From contig VXCM01000441.1 of NCBI GenBank assembly GCA_014773175.1, forward strand, positions 248,001 through 312,000: 64,000 bases of DNA, given 5' to 3'. The DNA comes from Lucifuga dentata. Lineage: Eukaryota > Chordata > Actinopteri > Ophidiiformes > Bythitidae. Each line of letters starts with the position of its first letter. Position 1 is the stretch's first letter. The notes under the pieces are model-generated. The model had not been told where the DNA came from. It saw only the letters and a program-made list of their open reading frames with translations, and ran no database searches. The position numbers were made by a program, and so were the translations under genes. Shown here in pieces: positions 52,896-64,000 of the stretch.

Positions 52896-54569
52896 GTCTC
52901 ACAGAATCACCTCTTGCTCTTTCAGTGACAAAACAGGAAGAACTATTTATTAATTAGTAATTCTGACCAAAAAAAAAAAAAAATTTAAACACTTCAAGCA
53001 CTTTATCGCTGAGATCCACTGGAAGAGGAATCACAGTGGTTTGACCAGAAACTGCCACATGATTTTAGAAAGCCGTAACTTGAACCAAATCACATAAATA
53101 ATTATATTTGTATTTTTTTGGTGTAAAATGTATTTATGCATATCTATAAGGGGTATGTATGTTTGCTTATGAAATGACATATTTTTGGATTTTAAAAAAG
53201 TCACTTTACCATCACTGTAGCAATGTGAACTTTACAGCGGACCACAGATTCATTGAATTATACATAAAACCATATAAGGATTTGTCTAAATACTGTAAGT
53301 CAACGCTGGATTCTCAGGAGTTTGGAAAACCTGTCATGACCCTGAAGTCACCATATAGTTGGGAAGGTTGCTTTTGAAACATAATCTCCTTACATAATCT
53401 GTACTCTGTAAAGAAAAATTTAATCAAACCAATATAAAGCTTCATTTTTGTTTCTGTAACATAATGACGTCAATGTGTAACACACCTACAAAATACGAGG
53501 TTAGCGCACATAAAATGGTCTGTTTTCACTCAGTGTACATGGTGGTATTGCAGCAAGGGGGAATAAAAAAGGACTGATGTATTATTTGCACATTATTGCA
53601 TTATTAAAGTTTAAAAATAGACCCCTAAATGCAAATAAAACATGTCTCCTTTAATCCTTAAATTTCAACTAAATTACTTTCTGCTCAGACTGCAGGTTCA
53701 AAACAGTAGCCTTTTTTATACTGACTGAAAATTATAAAAATCATTTAAAATTATTATGAATTAATTAAATTATTAATTAAATTATTTTAGATTACCCTGT
53801 TCTGTTGAGCAATTGTACCTCATATCTAGCAGTCTTTATCTAATTACTGTAACCAATTTACTGTGCGTGCATCCCTTTTCCCTGCAGCCTAACGTGCACA
53901 TGTTGCGGAACAGAGCACATGCCAGGTTTGCACAGACACGTGTGCATGCCTGCGTGTGATGCTGGAACAACGGTTGGGAAAATCTGGTGATGTATGTTAT
54001 TGATGCCTTACTGTTTCCATGGTAACAGGAGGGTAGATGGACAGAAACAGGGAGGGATCGCAGTTAATGCCTGTTAATTTCTTCTTCATGTCTCCTGTCG
54101 TTCATCGTTGCTCTCAGGAGAGAATAAAAAATCTGTGATGGCTCAAACCTGTTCCAAAATACTGCAAGATATATTTTATAAGATTTTTAAGACCAGTAAG
54201 AAATATTTTCCTCTCATCAAAACCAAACCAAGTCAACAGGGCTTGAAGAACATAAACTAACCTTATTCCCTGTTGCATTCAAAGACCCCTCAGTGTGTGT
54301 TCAGGACAATGTGAAAGAAGCTTGTATGTGGCACAGTGTGTGCCTATGCTGCTATTGGTCTGTTTGGTCCATCAGTCTGTGACATCACAATGTGAATACA
54401 CACATAAATACAGAAAACTGTAAAGATTCAAAAGTGTGAATGTAACAAATGATATAAAATAAAATGAATGTACTTGATGGTGACGTGCACTTCCTTTAAA
54501 CGTTTGTCTCAGCTCCAAAAGTACTTTCAAAGCTGCTCAAGATACACTCACACGTCACACTAATCCAGT

Positions 54570-54606
<37 letters not shown>

Positions 54607-54936
54607 GAGCCGCAGAGGGATTGAGGTTGACTTACATCATGCGGGCTGATAAGGTGGAGCCATTACCTCCAGAATGCTGTTACAGAACGTATGTCAGATA
54701 TAATACTCTGGTGCCAATTTCAATATGTTTTAGTAAATATATTCATTTCAGGTTGCAAAATTATTCTGTAGTCCATTTACAGATAAAAATATACATAAAA
54801 TTTTCAGCTCATTACGATGAATTTGTTGGGTTTGAGATGTCATAATGTACGAAAATTGCTCCTGTTAGAGGTTTGACTGATTGATTGACTGCGTGTGTGT
54901 TCTCCCACTTCCTCTGATGACATCATGTTGTCTCAG
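52896..54936. other. Convergent RP1L1-GCKR intergenic region
   Basis: The first 0.7 kb is the probable RP1L1 3' UTR. The rest is AT-rich, with a TG run at 54572-54605. No exon recognised. Confidence 0.6.
53562..53639 (+). terminator. Candidate RP1L1 poly(A) signals
   Basis: AATAAA at 53562-53567 and at 53634-53639, with ATTAAA between them. They lie 670-745 nt past the RP1L1 stop. Which one is used cannot be told. Confidence 0.4.
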
Positions 54937-55632
54937 TTATGACAGACATGCCTCCACAGCGTCCCTGACTATTGGCTGTTGCTCCAAGTGAGACTCCGCC
55001 TCAGAGAGAGAGCAACTAGTCAGCAGGCAGACCAAAGCCAGAGGAACCACCTTCACACAGAGAAACACAAAAATATGAAACTGGGTCTTTTTCTTTTTTA
55101 TTCTTTCTTTTCTACTTTTACATTTTTATTTTACTTATACTTATTTTATATTTTATATTTATTTTACATTTACTTATAATGGAGCATGTTTCCACTGTGG
55201 TTTTGCTGTTTTTACCCAAAAGGCTGTCATCTGTCCCTCTATCCATCTCTCTTTACCTTACTCCTGCTGCTGGCAGTGTGTGTGTGCGTGTTGAGGTCAG
55301 AGGTCATAATGTCCAGCGTCACCTCGTCCAATCTGTAGATGGCCTTAAGCAACGCCTCCTCACACTTAGCCTCAGGGCGACCAGACAGCTTCTGCAAGGA
55401 GGAGGAGTTCTGATTTATTTTGCGTTCAGCCTAACACTCTATTGATCTGCATTGTTTATTTCTCATGTTTCAGCTCCACAGGGAGGTCAAAGGTCAGACT
55501 TGGCTACAGAACAGTAGCATGGATGTGTTTATATCAAGATGAATACTTTCTGTGGAGACTTACTGAAAAGCCAGAAATTGAATCTTTAAAAGCTTTAATA
55601 TTCAGGTGTTTGGGCATGAATGAGTAACTTGT

Positions 55633-55670
<38 letters not shown>

Positions 55671-58293
55671 CTGAAGCAAACGTGTAGCTCTGAGGTACAG
55701 TTTGCTGTTGGTAACCTGGACATCAATCATGTGATTTTGGTAAATCTTCCCCTTTAAGATGTGCGCTCCGGTGCTTACAGCGTTCAGCACCAGCTTAGTG
55801 GACAGCTCCCACTGCTGGAAGAGAGAGAATGATTGATTTTCTGTCCTGTCCGTCATCTAAAATAAGAACAGAACATGAAGAATAGAAAAAAAATCAATGT
55901 TTAGCTGCACAGACACTCACTCTGTATGCATATTTATTTCTTCATGAATGTAACAATAGGAAAGACAGGGGAGAGAAACCAGAACGGATAAGCCAAAACA
56001 GTTATTAACACATTCTAATGAGTTACTAAGTTGATTTGTGTGTGTGTGTGTGTGTATGTGTGTGTGTGTGTTTTACCATGCGTAGGCAGCTTCCTCTTGC
56101 AGGTGGTGGCCAGGTGATTTTTAATGTTGATGAGCACATCTCACTGATATGGCCCTGCAGAAATCAATGTGTAGCATAAAATCAATCAACAAATACATCA
56201 AACAATACTCACAATTATGCAATACCTGTAGCATGCTGGATATACAAAGCATAACTTAATTTTAAGACATTTCTCATCCAAGTAGCTACTTCAATTCTAA
56301 GTTGATGTTGGTGGAAAAGTGGCATTTGTACTCAGCCAGGTGACTCGTTGAGTATCATGGGAGTCGTGAGAGTTGTTGGAGTTAGGAGTGACGTGAACAA
56401 CGACTCTCTCATGACTCATTGGTTACCGTGTGACTCCAATAACTCTAATATTGGGTCACGTGGGAGTGATGTGAGAGCTGTTGGAGTCACTGGAGTTGTT
56501 AGAGTGGCGTGAACAACTCTCTTGTGACTCGCTTGACTACCGTGTGACACATGACTGTCACGAGACCCAAAGAGTCGCCAGGNCTCTCTTGTGACTCGCT
56601 TGACTACCGTGTGACACATGACTGTCACGAGACCCAAAGAGTCGCCAGGCCCAAGGTGTGAATGACTCTCAAAAGTATATACACCATAAATGCTACGACT
56701 GAGTCAGAACCGAAGAAGCTACATGGATAAAAAGAATGTTTTTCCCTTTTAAGAGTGAGAATGCAGAAAGATTTAGAGTCACAGGAAAAGATAATATCAC
56801 TTTAACTGAAATCTAACAGAGTGATGGTGATGCTATAGCCCTAATATATAGTCAACGTGAACTGTGTGTGTCCACAAACACACTAAACCAACTTGTTGTA
56901 AAGCTGCAGCGTCTCTGTCAACCCAGTGACACACAGCGTGGATGTTGGACGTCTTTTCTCGCACTCTGCCAGCCAGATTCACCACTTCACTGACATCATC
57001 TGCGGAGAGAGAAGCGCCAGGATTCATGCTGGTTTTATTCTGACAGATTAAAAACACAAAGACATCTTTTCGTGTGTGTGTGTGTGTGTCTCACCAGACT
57101 GTGTGTAAAGAAGCAGAACAGTGTCCTGGTCATTGAGAGATGGCAGGACCAGATGGACAAAGTCCTCATGTGCAATAAAAAACTCAGGACCCTTATAAGC
57201 AAAGACACACGTTACATGTGACACATTGAGCCATATTTAATCATAAATGAGGGTTTTCTTTCCTAAATAGATGCAGCACAGAGTATTTGCAGATTTAAAA
57301 AACAAATAATCAGGTAAGCTGCATTTTGGCCTAATCCTGTTCTGGTTTAATCTATGAGTGACAGACTAATGTGTTATTACATGGAAGAAAATAAGACTTG
57401 GATTTATTTTAATGGGATTTCACTGGATTTAAGACATTTTAACACTTTGTAAGGTCATTTCCAGACTCATGGGATGAGCTGGAACGGAGGTTTTCATATT
57501 TTACTTCATCTGGTGCTGAAATGACCAAGATGATCCATCATCATAAAAGTTTAGTTTACACGAAATTTAATTAAGTTTATTTATCATCACTACAGCAGTG
57601 CAGTTTCAGATTCAAGCCTCTTTTTTCTGTTTTATAGAATAAATGCTCTTAAATTGTAATTAGATTGGGCTTTATTAAATAAATAAATGCCTAAACATAC
57701 CAGTGAAGTCAGTGGACCTTCCTTGTTGTTCAGCTGTCTGTACCCTCCATTGATGAAGCCTCGAATATCTGTGTAATCTGAGACACACACACAAGATTTT
57801 CAAGTGAATTGCAGGGGTGTGTGTGTGTGTGTGTGTGTGTTTGTGTTTGTGTGTTATTCTGCTCCCCCCTCAATTTAATTTCCTCTCACCTGCTCCAAAA
57901 GTGGGATTACACTCACTGGCATCAATGAGGCCCAGCACCGCCAGAGAGCCCCAGCCCAGGTAACACACACGCCTCCCACACCGCAAACTGAAACACATAC
58001 AACATACAACATATGTGCACGCAGATTCCTCATGCATTTCATACACTGTGTGTTTCTGCAGACTGAACTTTTGACTAAAACTGATGAAACCATAAAATCC
58101 AGCAACGTGGAATGAAATGAAACCAATGGCAGTCTGGAAGGTAGGAGAAACAATTCTAATATGTGTAGTTTGTTTTGGGAAATGGTTGTCAGTGACGTGA
58201 TACAAAACCACCAGTCTGGTCCTTTAAGGTCTAAAACAGGCATGAAGTACAGCACAATGAGGAAGGATCTAGATTCTCATATTATATATATAG

Positions 58294-58335
<42 letters not shown>

Positions 58336-59794
58336 ATNTTTTTTTTTTTTTTTTTTTTAAACTCCTCAATATCTATGAATCTACATATACAGTATATTCA
58401 TAATCACAATATGATGAGAATCCAGAGTGGAAAAGTGGAATTTATTGGAAAGAGTAGAAACACAGTACATGACTAAATATATCTAGAAATCAAACATGAA
58501 TGTGCTAAAGTACTCAGCACATAGGAAAATTNTTATTGGAAAGAGTAGAAACACAGTACATAACTAAATATATCTAGAAATCAAACATGAATGTGCTAAA
58601 GTACTCAGCACATAGGAAAATTTAAAAAAATAAAAATAAAAAACAGATGATTGATGATTTCCTTTGTAATATGGATATAAAACATGTCTTTGCTGAATGT
58701 TCGGTTTGCATGTTGAGCTGTAATAAGATATAAAACAGGATGTTCCACCTCCGTCCAGCCGCCTCCACCAGAGCTGTTATCCCCTCAGTCTGAACATACG
58801 TCACATCCACGCTTCTCTCATATTCCCTCATGTGCTGCAGGACGCTCCTATTGGAAACAAACAGTTTTTATTTGTATAAGCAGTTTAATTCTGACATTTA
58901 TGCAGAGGAAGAAAACAGGACAGTGAGCTGATTTTGTTATATACTGCAGCAATTTTAATATATTCTATAGTAATTTTACTCTACAATAAAAACTGTCCCA
59001 GTCGAATGCGTTCTGCCGCTGTTTAAGCAAATATGACACCAGACACACCCCACGTTCATCTGCTTCTTTGCAAAGCTACAACAACTTCAATTATTTCATT
59101 TTATGAAAGGAATTTTGCAGAACTTCCAGACAAAAGCTTTTTCCAGGACTCAATTTGTCTTCCTCATCAGTCTCCACAATCAGTGTTATTCATTCCAATC
59201 TATTTCCTTTCCACATTGCATTGTGTGACAATAGAGTCCGACTCAAAAGTTAAGCCGGTTTAGTCTGCAGAATCATATCTTTAAGTGTATTTGATTTTTC
59301 ATTTCTCATTTCCTCTGCAAATACACCATAGGAGGAAACAGCATAAGACTATATGTACAATGGCCACTAGAGGGCAGCAATAAATAAATAAAATGCTTGA
59401 TGTAAGATTATGTACAGATCATAAAGCAGAGCTGCCGAAAGGGTTTTATAATTTTAACATAATTTTTAAATTAAAATAATTAAAGGTTTTAATTATCCTT
59501 TAAAATTCTTTAAAGATTACAACTGAGTGTGGAAATCAAGACAGGTTTCATGTTTCACATTGAAATCTGTCCCAGTGCTGCAAAATACATACATAGCAAA
59601 TGTGCAAAAGGTTGGTGCATTGCTTTGACATGAATTATATTTCAAAATAAAAGTCTTTTCATAATGCTTACCTGTGTGTGATGGGAGTGTGTGTGTAGGC
59701 AGCAGCGTGTGCGGCAGAGAGGAGGACCTCCAAGAGAATCTTAGTGGCGCTGCCTCCCTTCATCCTGGAGGAGCCACTGATGGCCTCTGGCTGA

Positions 59795-59848
<54 letters not shown>

Positions 59849-60289
59849 TTCAAAAAGAAGATATTCTCATGTCCCTGGTAAATTTTCTTGGCTCGCTCCT
59901 CTTGCCACATTGTCCACAAAGCACACACACTAAAATTTAAATTTTGAGACACTTTTTTTTTTTTACACAAATACACTCAGAATAGTGTGTGACAGCGATG
60001 AAGACGAGTCCAGGTGCTTACCCCGACTGCTGGGTTGATGAGGAAGGCCATGTGACCCGTGGCGAGCTCCTGCATCCTTTGCACCATACTGCGAAAAGTG
60101 AACGTATTGCCTGGCATGGGCTCATCCCTGCACACACACACACACACTCACATTTCACTTTGTTACTTCTGGTGTTAAGAATGAACTTCATTCAAACCAA
60201 AAGCAAATTTAATCCCAAATATAATCCCCTAAAATCAAGCAATTTCCCAGTCTTTACATAACACATTAAAGCAATAAAAGTGAGGTGCA

Positions 60290-60324
<35 letters not shown>

Positions 60325-60432
60325 GGCCTGATGTACAGGGTTAAAACCAACCAGTACAGGAGTGTAGGCCTCAGGATTCTGCAGGCAGAAGTCAAGCTGG
60401 CCTGCTACAAATGGAGCCTACAGGAAGAGAGA

Positions 60433-60484
<52 letters not shown>

Positions 60485-61569
60485 TACAGAAAACAGCAGA
60501 ACTCAGAGTTTAAAGTCAACTCAAATGTCAAACTCATTTCCTGTTCAGAATCAATCTGACCAATCAGAGTGACTTACAGACAATCCACAGGAAATGCCGA
60601 TGAACACGACACGCCTCTTCCCCTCACACAGCTGCAGGCCAGAAGAGACGTGCCATGGTAAAATGAGATTGTGTATTAGAAGCTGAATTATATGCAGAAA
60701 TCCCATTTACACCATATTCATACACACACATATGGCATAAATATCTCTTACCTTCTTCAGACTGAGCATGCCCAGTTTGGGGTCATCTTCAGGGGATTCC
60801 TGAGAGGAAAGCAGGGCTCTGAGGAGCAAATTTGTGGCAATATATCCAAGAAAACATTGAAATGTATTAACAGAGAAAAAGAACAGGACAGCTACATTTT
60901 ACTGATTGTCTGACAGGAAGTAATAAAGTATTTTACAGTATTTTTCATGATCAACCAAACACACCTGTCACCTCCTGCAATGATGTAGGAATAAACAGAA
61001 TTCTGCTTCTGCTCCCTCAGTGCTCTGTTAAAAGCTGACTAACAACACACACACACACACACACCCACACACACACACAGAAGAGAGAACATCAAGTGTT
61101 TATTTGAAAAAAGTTGTTAATTTAGAATCAAACTCTACATGAACAAACAAAACGTATTAAGTGTTGCATTCAAGAAGTAATTTAAAAAATGTAAAAATTC
61201 ATTTTAACGCTGTGGTTTTTATTGATGTAAAGTCAACATGTAATTTCCTTTCCTGAACATCAAGTTGAGGTCAGATAATTTAATTATTTCTTGACAATAT
61301 CAACAAAATCTTGCTTTATATCATCTTTTATATGATCACTTGGTTTCTTCAAAAATTCCTGAAACAAGAAAAGTTCTGACCAAAATGGAAAACATTTGTT
61401 CTTATTTATGAAAAATTAGATTTATTATGAGACCAAATAGTGAAATACTGAGATCTTTTCAGGAAAACTTTTACCGCGATGAGGAAAGCCAGTCGTCCAG
61501 AAGTCCCACACCCACTCAGGACTACAATACTGTCCTGTGGATCCTGTAAGGAAGACAAACATTCATCAT

Positions 61570-61634
<65 letters not shown>

Positions 61635-62152
61635 TACCTTCAGAATGAGCTCAACCCTCTTTGCTACTTCCATCATGGTTTTCACCACTTCATCACTCCA
61701 AAGCCTCTAGAAATGAAATTCAAACCCATAATTCATTTTATTTCTTATGTCATTTACTTTTTTGTCTAAACATATTAATCAAAACCCTTGACTCTTGCAC
61801 TTTGACCACTGACCTCACCTGGTAGCCACTTCCTGTCCCTTCCTGAAACATTTGAGTATCACAGGCTTGTAAAATCCTCACAATGTGATTGGCTGGAGCT
61901 CGGTCGATATCACGCGTCAGGGGGTTAGACTTCTCTGAAACAGGAAGCCACGGCTCATAATCTGAAGACTGAGAAATATTAAAGGAAAATTAAAGGAAGA
62001 GTTCCACGTTTTTCCTAAGATTCAATTCAGGTTTATGTTTGAAAGTGTTGTAATTGCGTAAATCGCCAGAGTTAATGATTCATTTTTTTGTTTGCTCTTA
62101 CCTCCCATTCACACTCGGTGGACAGGCTACAGATCCAATCTGATCCTGACAT
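54937..62152 (-). CDS. gckr: Glucokinase regulatory protein, complete, 19 coding exons
   Basis: Coding exons on the minus strand: 62152-62102, 61968-61819, 61706-61638, 61543-61475, 61038-60965, 60818-60752, 60631-60578, 60417-60323, 60127-60022, 59790-59672, 58847-58749, 57987-57890, 57777-57701, 57191-57095, 56999-56893, 56154-56077, 55814-55671, 55391-55257, 55050-54937 (TAA 54939-54937). All are GT/AG, all phases agree, 1,803 nt, 600 aa; human GCKR is about 625. The protein keeps LPVSEKSNPLT, the first SIS-domain loop LSGCGTSGRLAF, the acidic pair in ESPEDD, GISCGLSAPFVAGQ, the second SIS core SGSSRMKGGSATKILLE, and the lid segment QWELSTKLVLNAVSTGAH with GKIYQNHM. These include the residues that hold fructose phosphates in the mammalian protein. 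GCKR binds glucokinase in the hepatocyte nucleus; fructose 6-phosphate strengthens and fructose 1-phosphate weakens binding. The C-terminus (DAVEACLS) lacks roughly the last 25 human residues. I found no canonical AATAAA downstream. Confidence 0.97.
56356..56650. repeat. Two-unit imperfect tandem repeat in a GCKR intron
   Basis: Two units of about 100 bp share GTGAGAGYTGTTGGAGT, a GTGAACAAC block, CTCTYRTGACTC and ACCGTGTGAC. Part of the second unit (56517-56582) is copied again at 56584-56649 around the N at 56583, which is an assembly duplication. Confidence 0.7.
58095..58228 (-). mobile_element. Solo right end of the MITE, copy J, within a GCKR intron
   Basis: Right arm ending ACCACCAGTCTGGTCCTTTAA, between GCKR exons at 58847-58749 and 57987-57890. 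Inner sequence GAAACCAATGGCAGTCTGGAAGGTAGG matches the other copies. Confidence 0.65.
58295..58335 (+). repeat. (TCTA)n tetranucleotide microsatellite
   Basis: About ten TCTA units in a GCKR intron, followed by an N and a T tract. A 90-base near-identical block just downstream (58442-58531 and 58533-58622, one mismatch seen) flanks the N at 58532. Confidence 0.85.
59364..59377 (+). promoter_or_regulatory. CTCF-like motif in a GCKR intron
   Basis: CCACTAGAGGGCAG fits CCASYAGRKGGCRS at every position. It lies in the intron between GCKR exons 59790-59672 and 58847-58749, on the plus strand, opposite to the three motifs at 25-36 kb. Confidence 0.45.
62071..62083 (+). promoter_or_regulatory. HNF1-like site in GCKR intron 1
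   Basis: GTTAATGATTCAT matches the HNF1 consensus GTTAATNATTAAC at 11 of 13 positions. It is 18 nt into intron 1, close enough to the start to act with the promoter. Confidence 0.3.
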
Positions 62153-64000
62153 GGTGTACAAGTCCTTCCTTTTCCAATTTAACTTTCTGCTAAGTTTAGT
62201 TCTTCTTCTTCTCCTTCCTCTTTAAAGTTTCCTTTTGTCACTTGCAGGAAAGTCATAAAATTCTCGACTCTGCCTGCAGTGACAAAGTTCACCTGTAGAC
62301 CTTTGAGACCGGAATATGGATTTCTGTGTGACACAGTAACTGTCCTTCTGCATTCACTGTCAAAAATACAGAAATGGAACAAAAAAAAAAAAAAAAAAAA
62401 AAGACCTCTGGAGTCTAAATTAATTTTTTAGTTTGATTTTACATCAAATTTTTTGTTTGATTTCTCATTTTAAAAAATGCTTCACTAGACAGGGCAATAC
62501 ATTTTGTATTGACATCAATAAATGCTGTAGTAGAGGAAAGTATAATTTGTGATAGTTTTAAATAGCAAAAAAAAAAAAACCAAAAAAAAAAAAAAANAAA
62601 AAAAAAAAAAAACAGTAAAAGTATTCAAATGGAAATCAAAATTTAAATATTGTTGACCTGAAAATCTTTGATATCATCTCTGAAATGACTGACTCACAGC
62701 AAAATGTGCTCCATTCATTTCAAACATGCTTTCCGAAACTGTCAAGTCCAAACAATCAAAGTCATCCTTGCCAGTGAGAAATTGTTTCCACCACAGCAGA
62801 TTGTGGCCTCTTAATATATTCTGTCACTTTGAGTGGACCGTGTCACACTCCTCCAACATCCACTCGTCTCTGATAACTGCAGGATAATTATGTCAGTGAC
62901 ACAGGAAGTTGTTCCATCATAAAAATACACTTCATTATGGTCATCTAAGACTGCTGTGGAACACTGATCTAGGTGCCAAATATCCTTAATTTCTGAGAAA
63001 GCTAAACATAAAAAAGAAAAAAAAATCACTGCATTGTCCTAAAAATTAAAGAAATATCTTTTCTTTTCTTACTTCATTCTTCCAAATTCAAATGATCTCT
63101 AATGGCCTCATCTGGGTTTTCTTATAAACCCAAAGCAAAGAAATGTTTACACCAATTTCCTGTGAAAACAGACATTAAACAACCAGAAAAGCATTCCGCT
63201 TTAAAATGACACACCCTATAATGACTTTTTAATAGCTTCAGTTTGCTGGCGTCCCTCAGGTTGGAGTTATTAACATATTTGTCTGCAAGAATTCCTGTTA
63301 GATATCTATATTTTTGTAGAGCTGGAGCTATGACTTAGTATTTTAGTGTATTTTTTCAAGCAGTTATGTACTGTAATGCTTCGTTATGTTTGATGAAGAG
63401 GTGTCTAGGATGTGATATATCCAACATCCTTCATACTAACGAGACAATTTCACTTTGTGCAAGAAAGAACATCACTGCTTGTTCTGTTTTTATTAATTCT
63501 GAATAGTCAGCGTATGATCTCGAATCCTCCTGGGTTTTTCCATGTATTCTAGGCTGCTTCTGCAATTCCTTGACTGGTATCCCAGGAGAAAAGGTGTGTT
63601 TGATTCCCATTTTTCCTGCCTATATCTGCCAATTCTTTGCATAATCTTCACCTTCATATGTTTTCTTCATGCTTCGATGTTCAAGACACTTTTATGCCAC
63701 ATGAAGCCACACTCTGAAAATCTGAAAATCAACAAAACCAGAAACCTCTTCAGATGTGATTTTTCCCAAACAGTCCACATTAAATTCCACCTAAAGTCTT
63801 TGGTGGATGAAAATGGGCAAAAATCTTCCCGAGATTGTTGACGGCAATCATTTCTGTTGTCGTTCAGGTGGTATTTGTTTGCATTTTCAAAGATTTTGTG
63901 GAATTATTTCTTGATTCAGGGATTGGGATGCAGTCCTCACTGTCAAGACTTACGCTAAATTGCTCAAGAATTGCTGTCGTTCATTGTTTCCTGCTCATAC
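62153..64000. other. Upstream region of GCKR
   Basis: Proximal 200 bp carries the HNF4-like and TATA-like motifs. Beyond are A tracts at 62382-62402 and around the N at 62597. No further exon is recognised. Confidence 0.6.
62283..62291 (-). promoter_or_regulatory. HNF4-like site in the GCKR proximal upstream region
   Basis: CAAAGTTCA on the plus strand (TGAACTTTG on the gene strand) is a close HNF4 half-direct-repeat match, 131-139 nt upstream of the GCKR start codon. A TATA-like TTTAAA at 62221-62226 lies between them. HNF4 controls many liver genes, and GCKR is a liver gene; binding is an inference. Confidence 0.45.

Overview
This window is nuclear DNA from a vertebrate, very probably a teleost fish. 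It holds three spliced genes with short introns. CA/TG and GA/CT microsatellites are dense, and a TTAA-flanked MITE family is dispersed through it. The proteins are recognisable orthologues of vertebrate genes. Teleost is an inference from compact introns, microsatellite load and sequence divergence; the species is not identifiable from what I can see. The assembly looks like short-read work: one 164-base run of N and 25 single-N junctions, nine of which are flanked by a repeated stretch of about 63-90 bases.

Positions 1-36.6 kb hold no gene I can support. They contain at least six two-ended MITE copies plus a seventh cluster near 29-30 kb, many simple repeats, an orphan CpG-rich patch near 27.4-27.6 kb and three CTCF-like motifs. 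They could be intergenic DNA or a large intron of a gene outside the window. Positions 36.7-38.4 kb (minus strand) hold a complete five-exon C8orf74-like gene (273 aa), reconstructed here by splice phase. Positions 43.1-52.9 kb (plus strand) hold RP1L1, a photoreceptor axonemal doublecortin protein of about 2,766 residues if one in-frame TAA is passed. Positions 54.9-62.2 kb (minus strand) hold a complete 19-exon GCKR (glucokinase regulatory protein, 600 aa). The last 1.8 kb is the GCKR upstream region.

C8orf74 and RP1L1 are head to head, the same arrangement as I know it for human 8p23.1, so this is an old syntenic pair. X-box-like (RFX) motifs lie in their shared upstream region, which fits ciliary or flagellar expression. 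RP1L1 and GCKR converge with about 2.0 kb between stop codons. The GCKR upstream region carries an HNF4-like site, and intron 1 an HNF1-like site, as expected for a liver gene.

The most notable points are: (1) a single in-frame TAA in the last quarter of RP1L1 with the frame open on both sides; (2) three assembly duplications inside RP1L1 exons whose removal restores the frame each time; (3) a fish RP1L1 central domain made of about 15 Ser/Lys repeats with scattered Cys-X-Cys motifs; (4) a TTAA-specific MITE family with about 90-bp inverted ends and a diverged subfamily; (5) GCKR introns in which microsatellites abut the splice sites.
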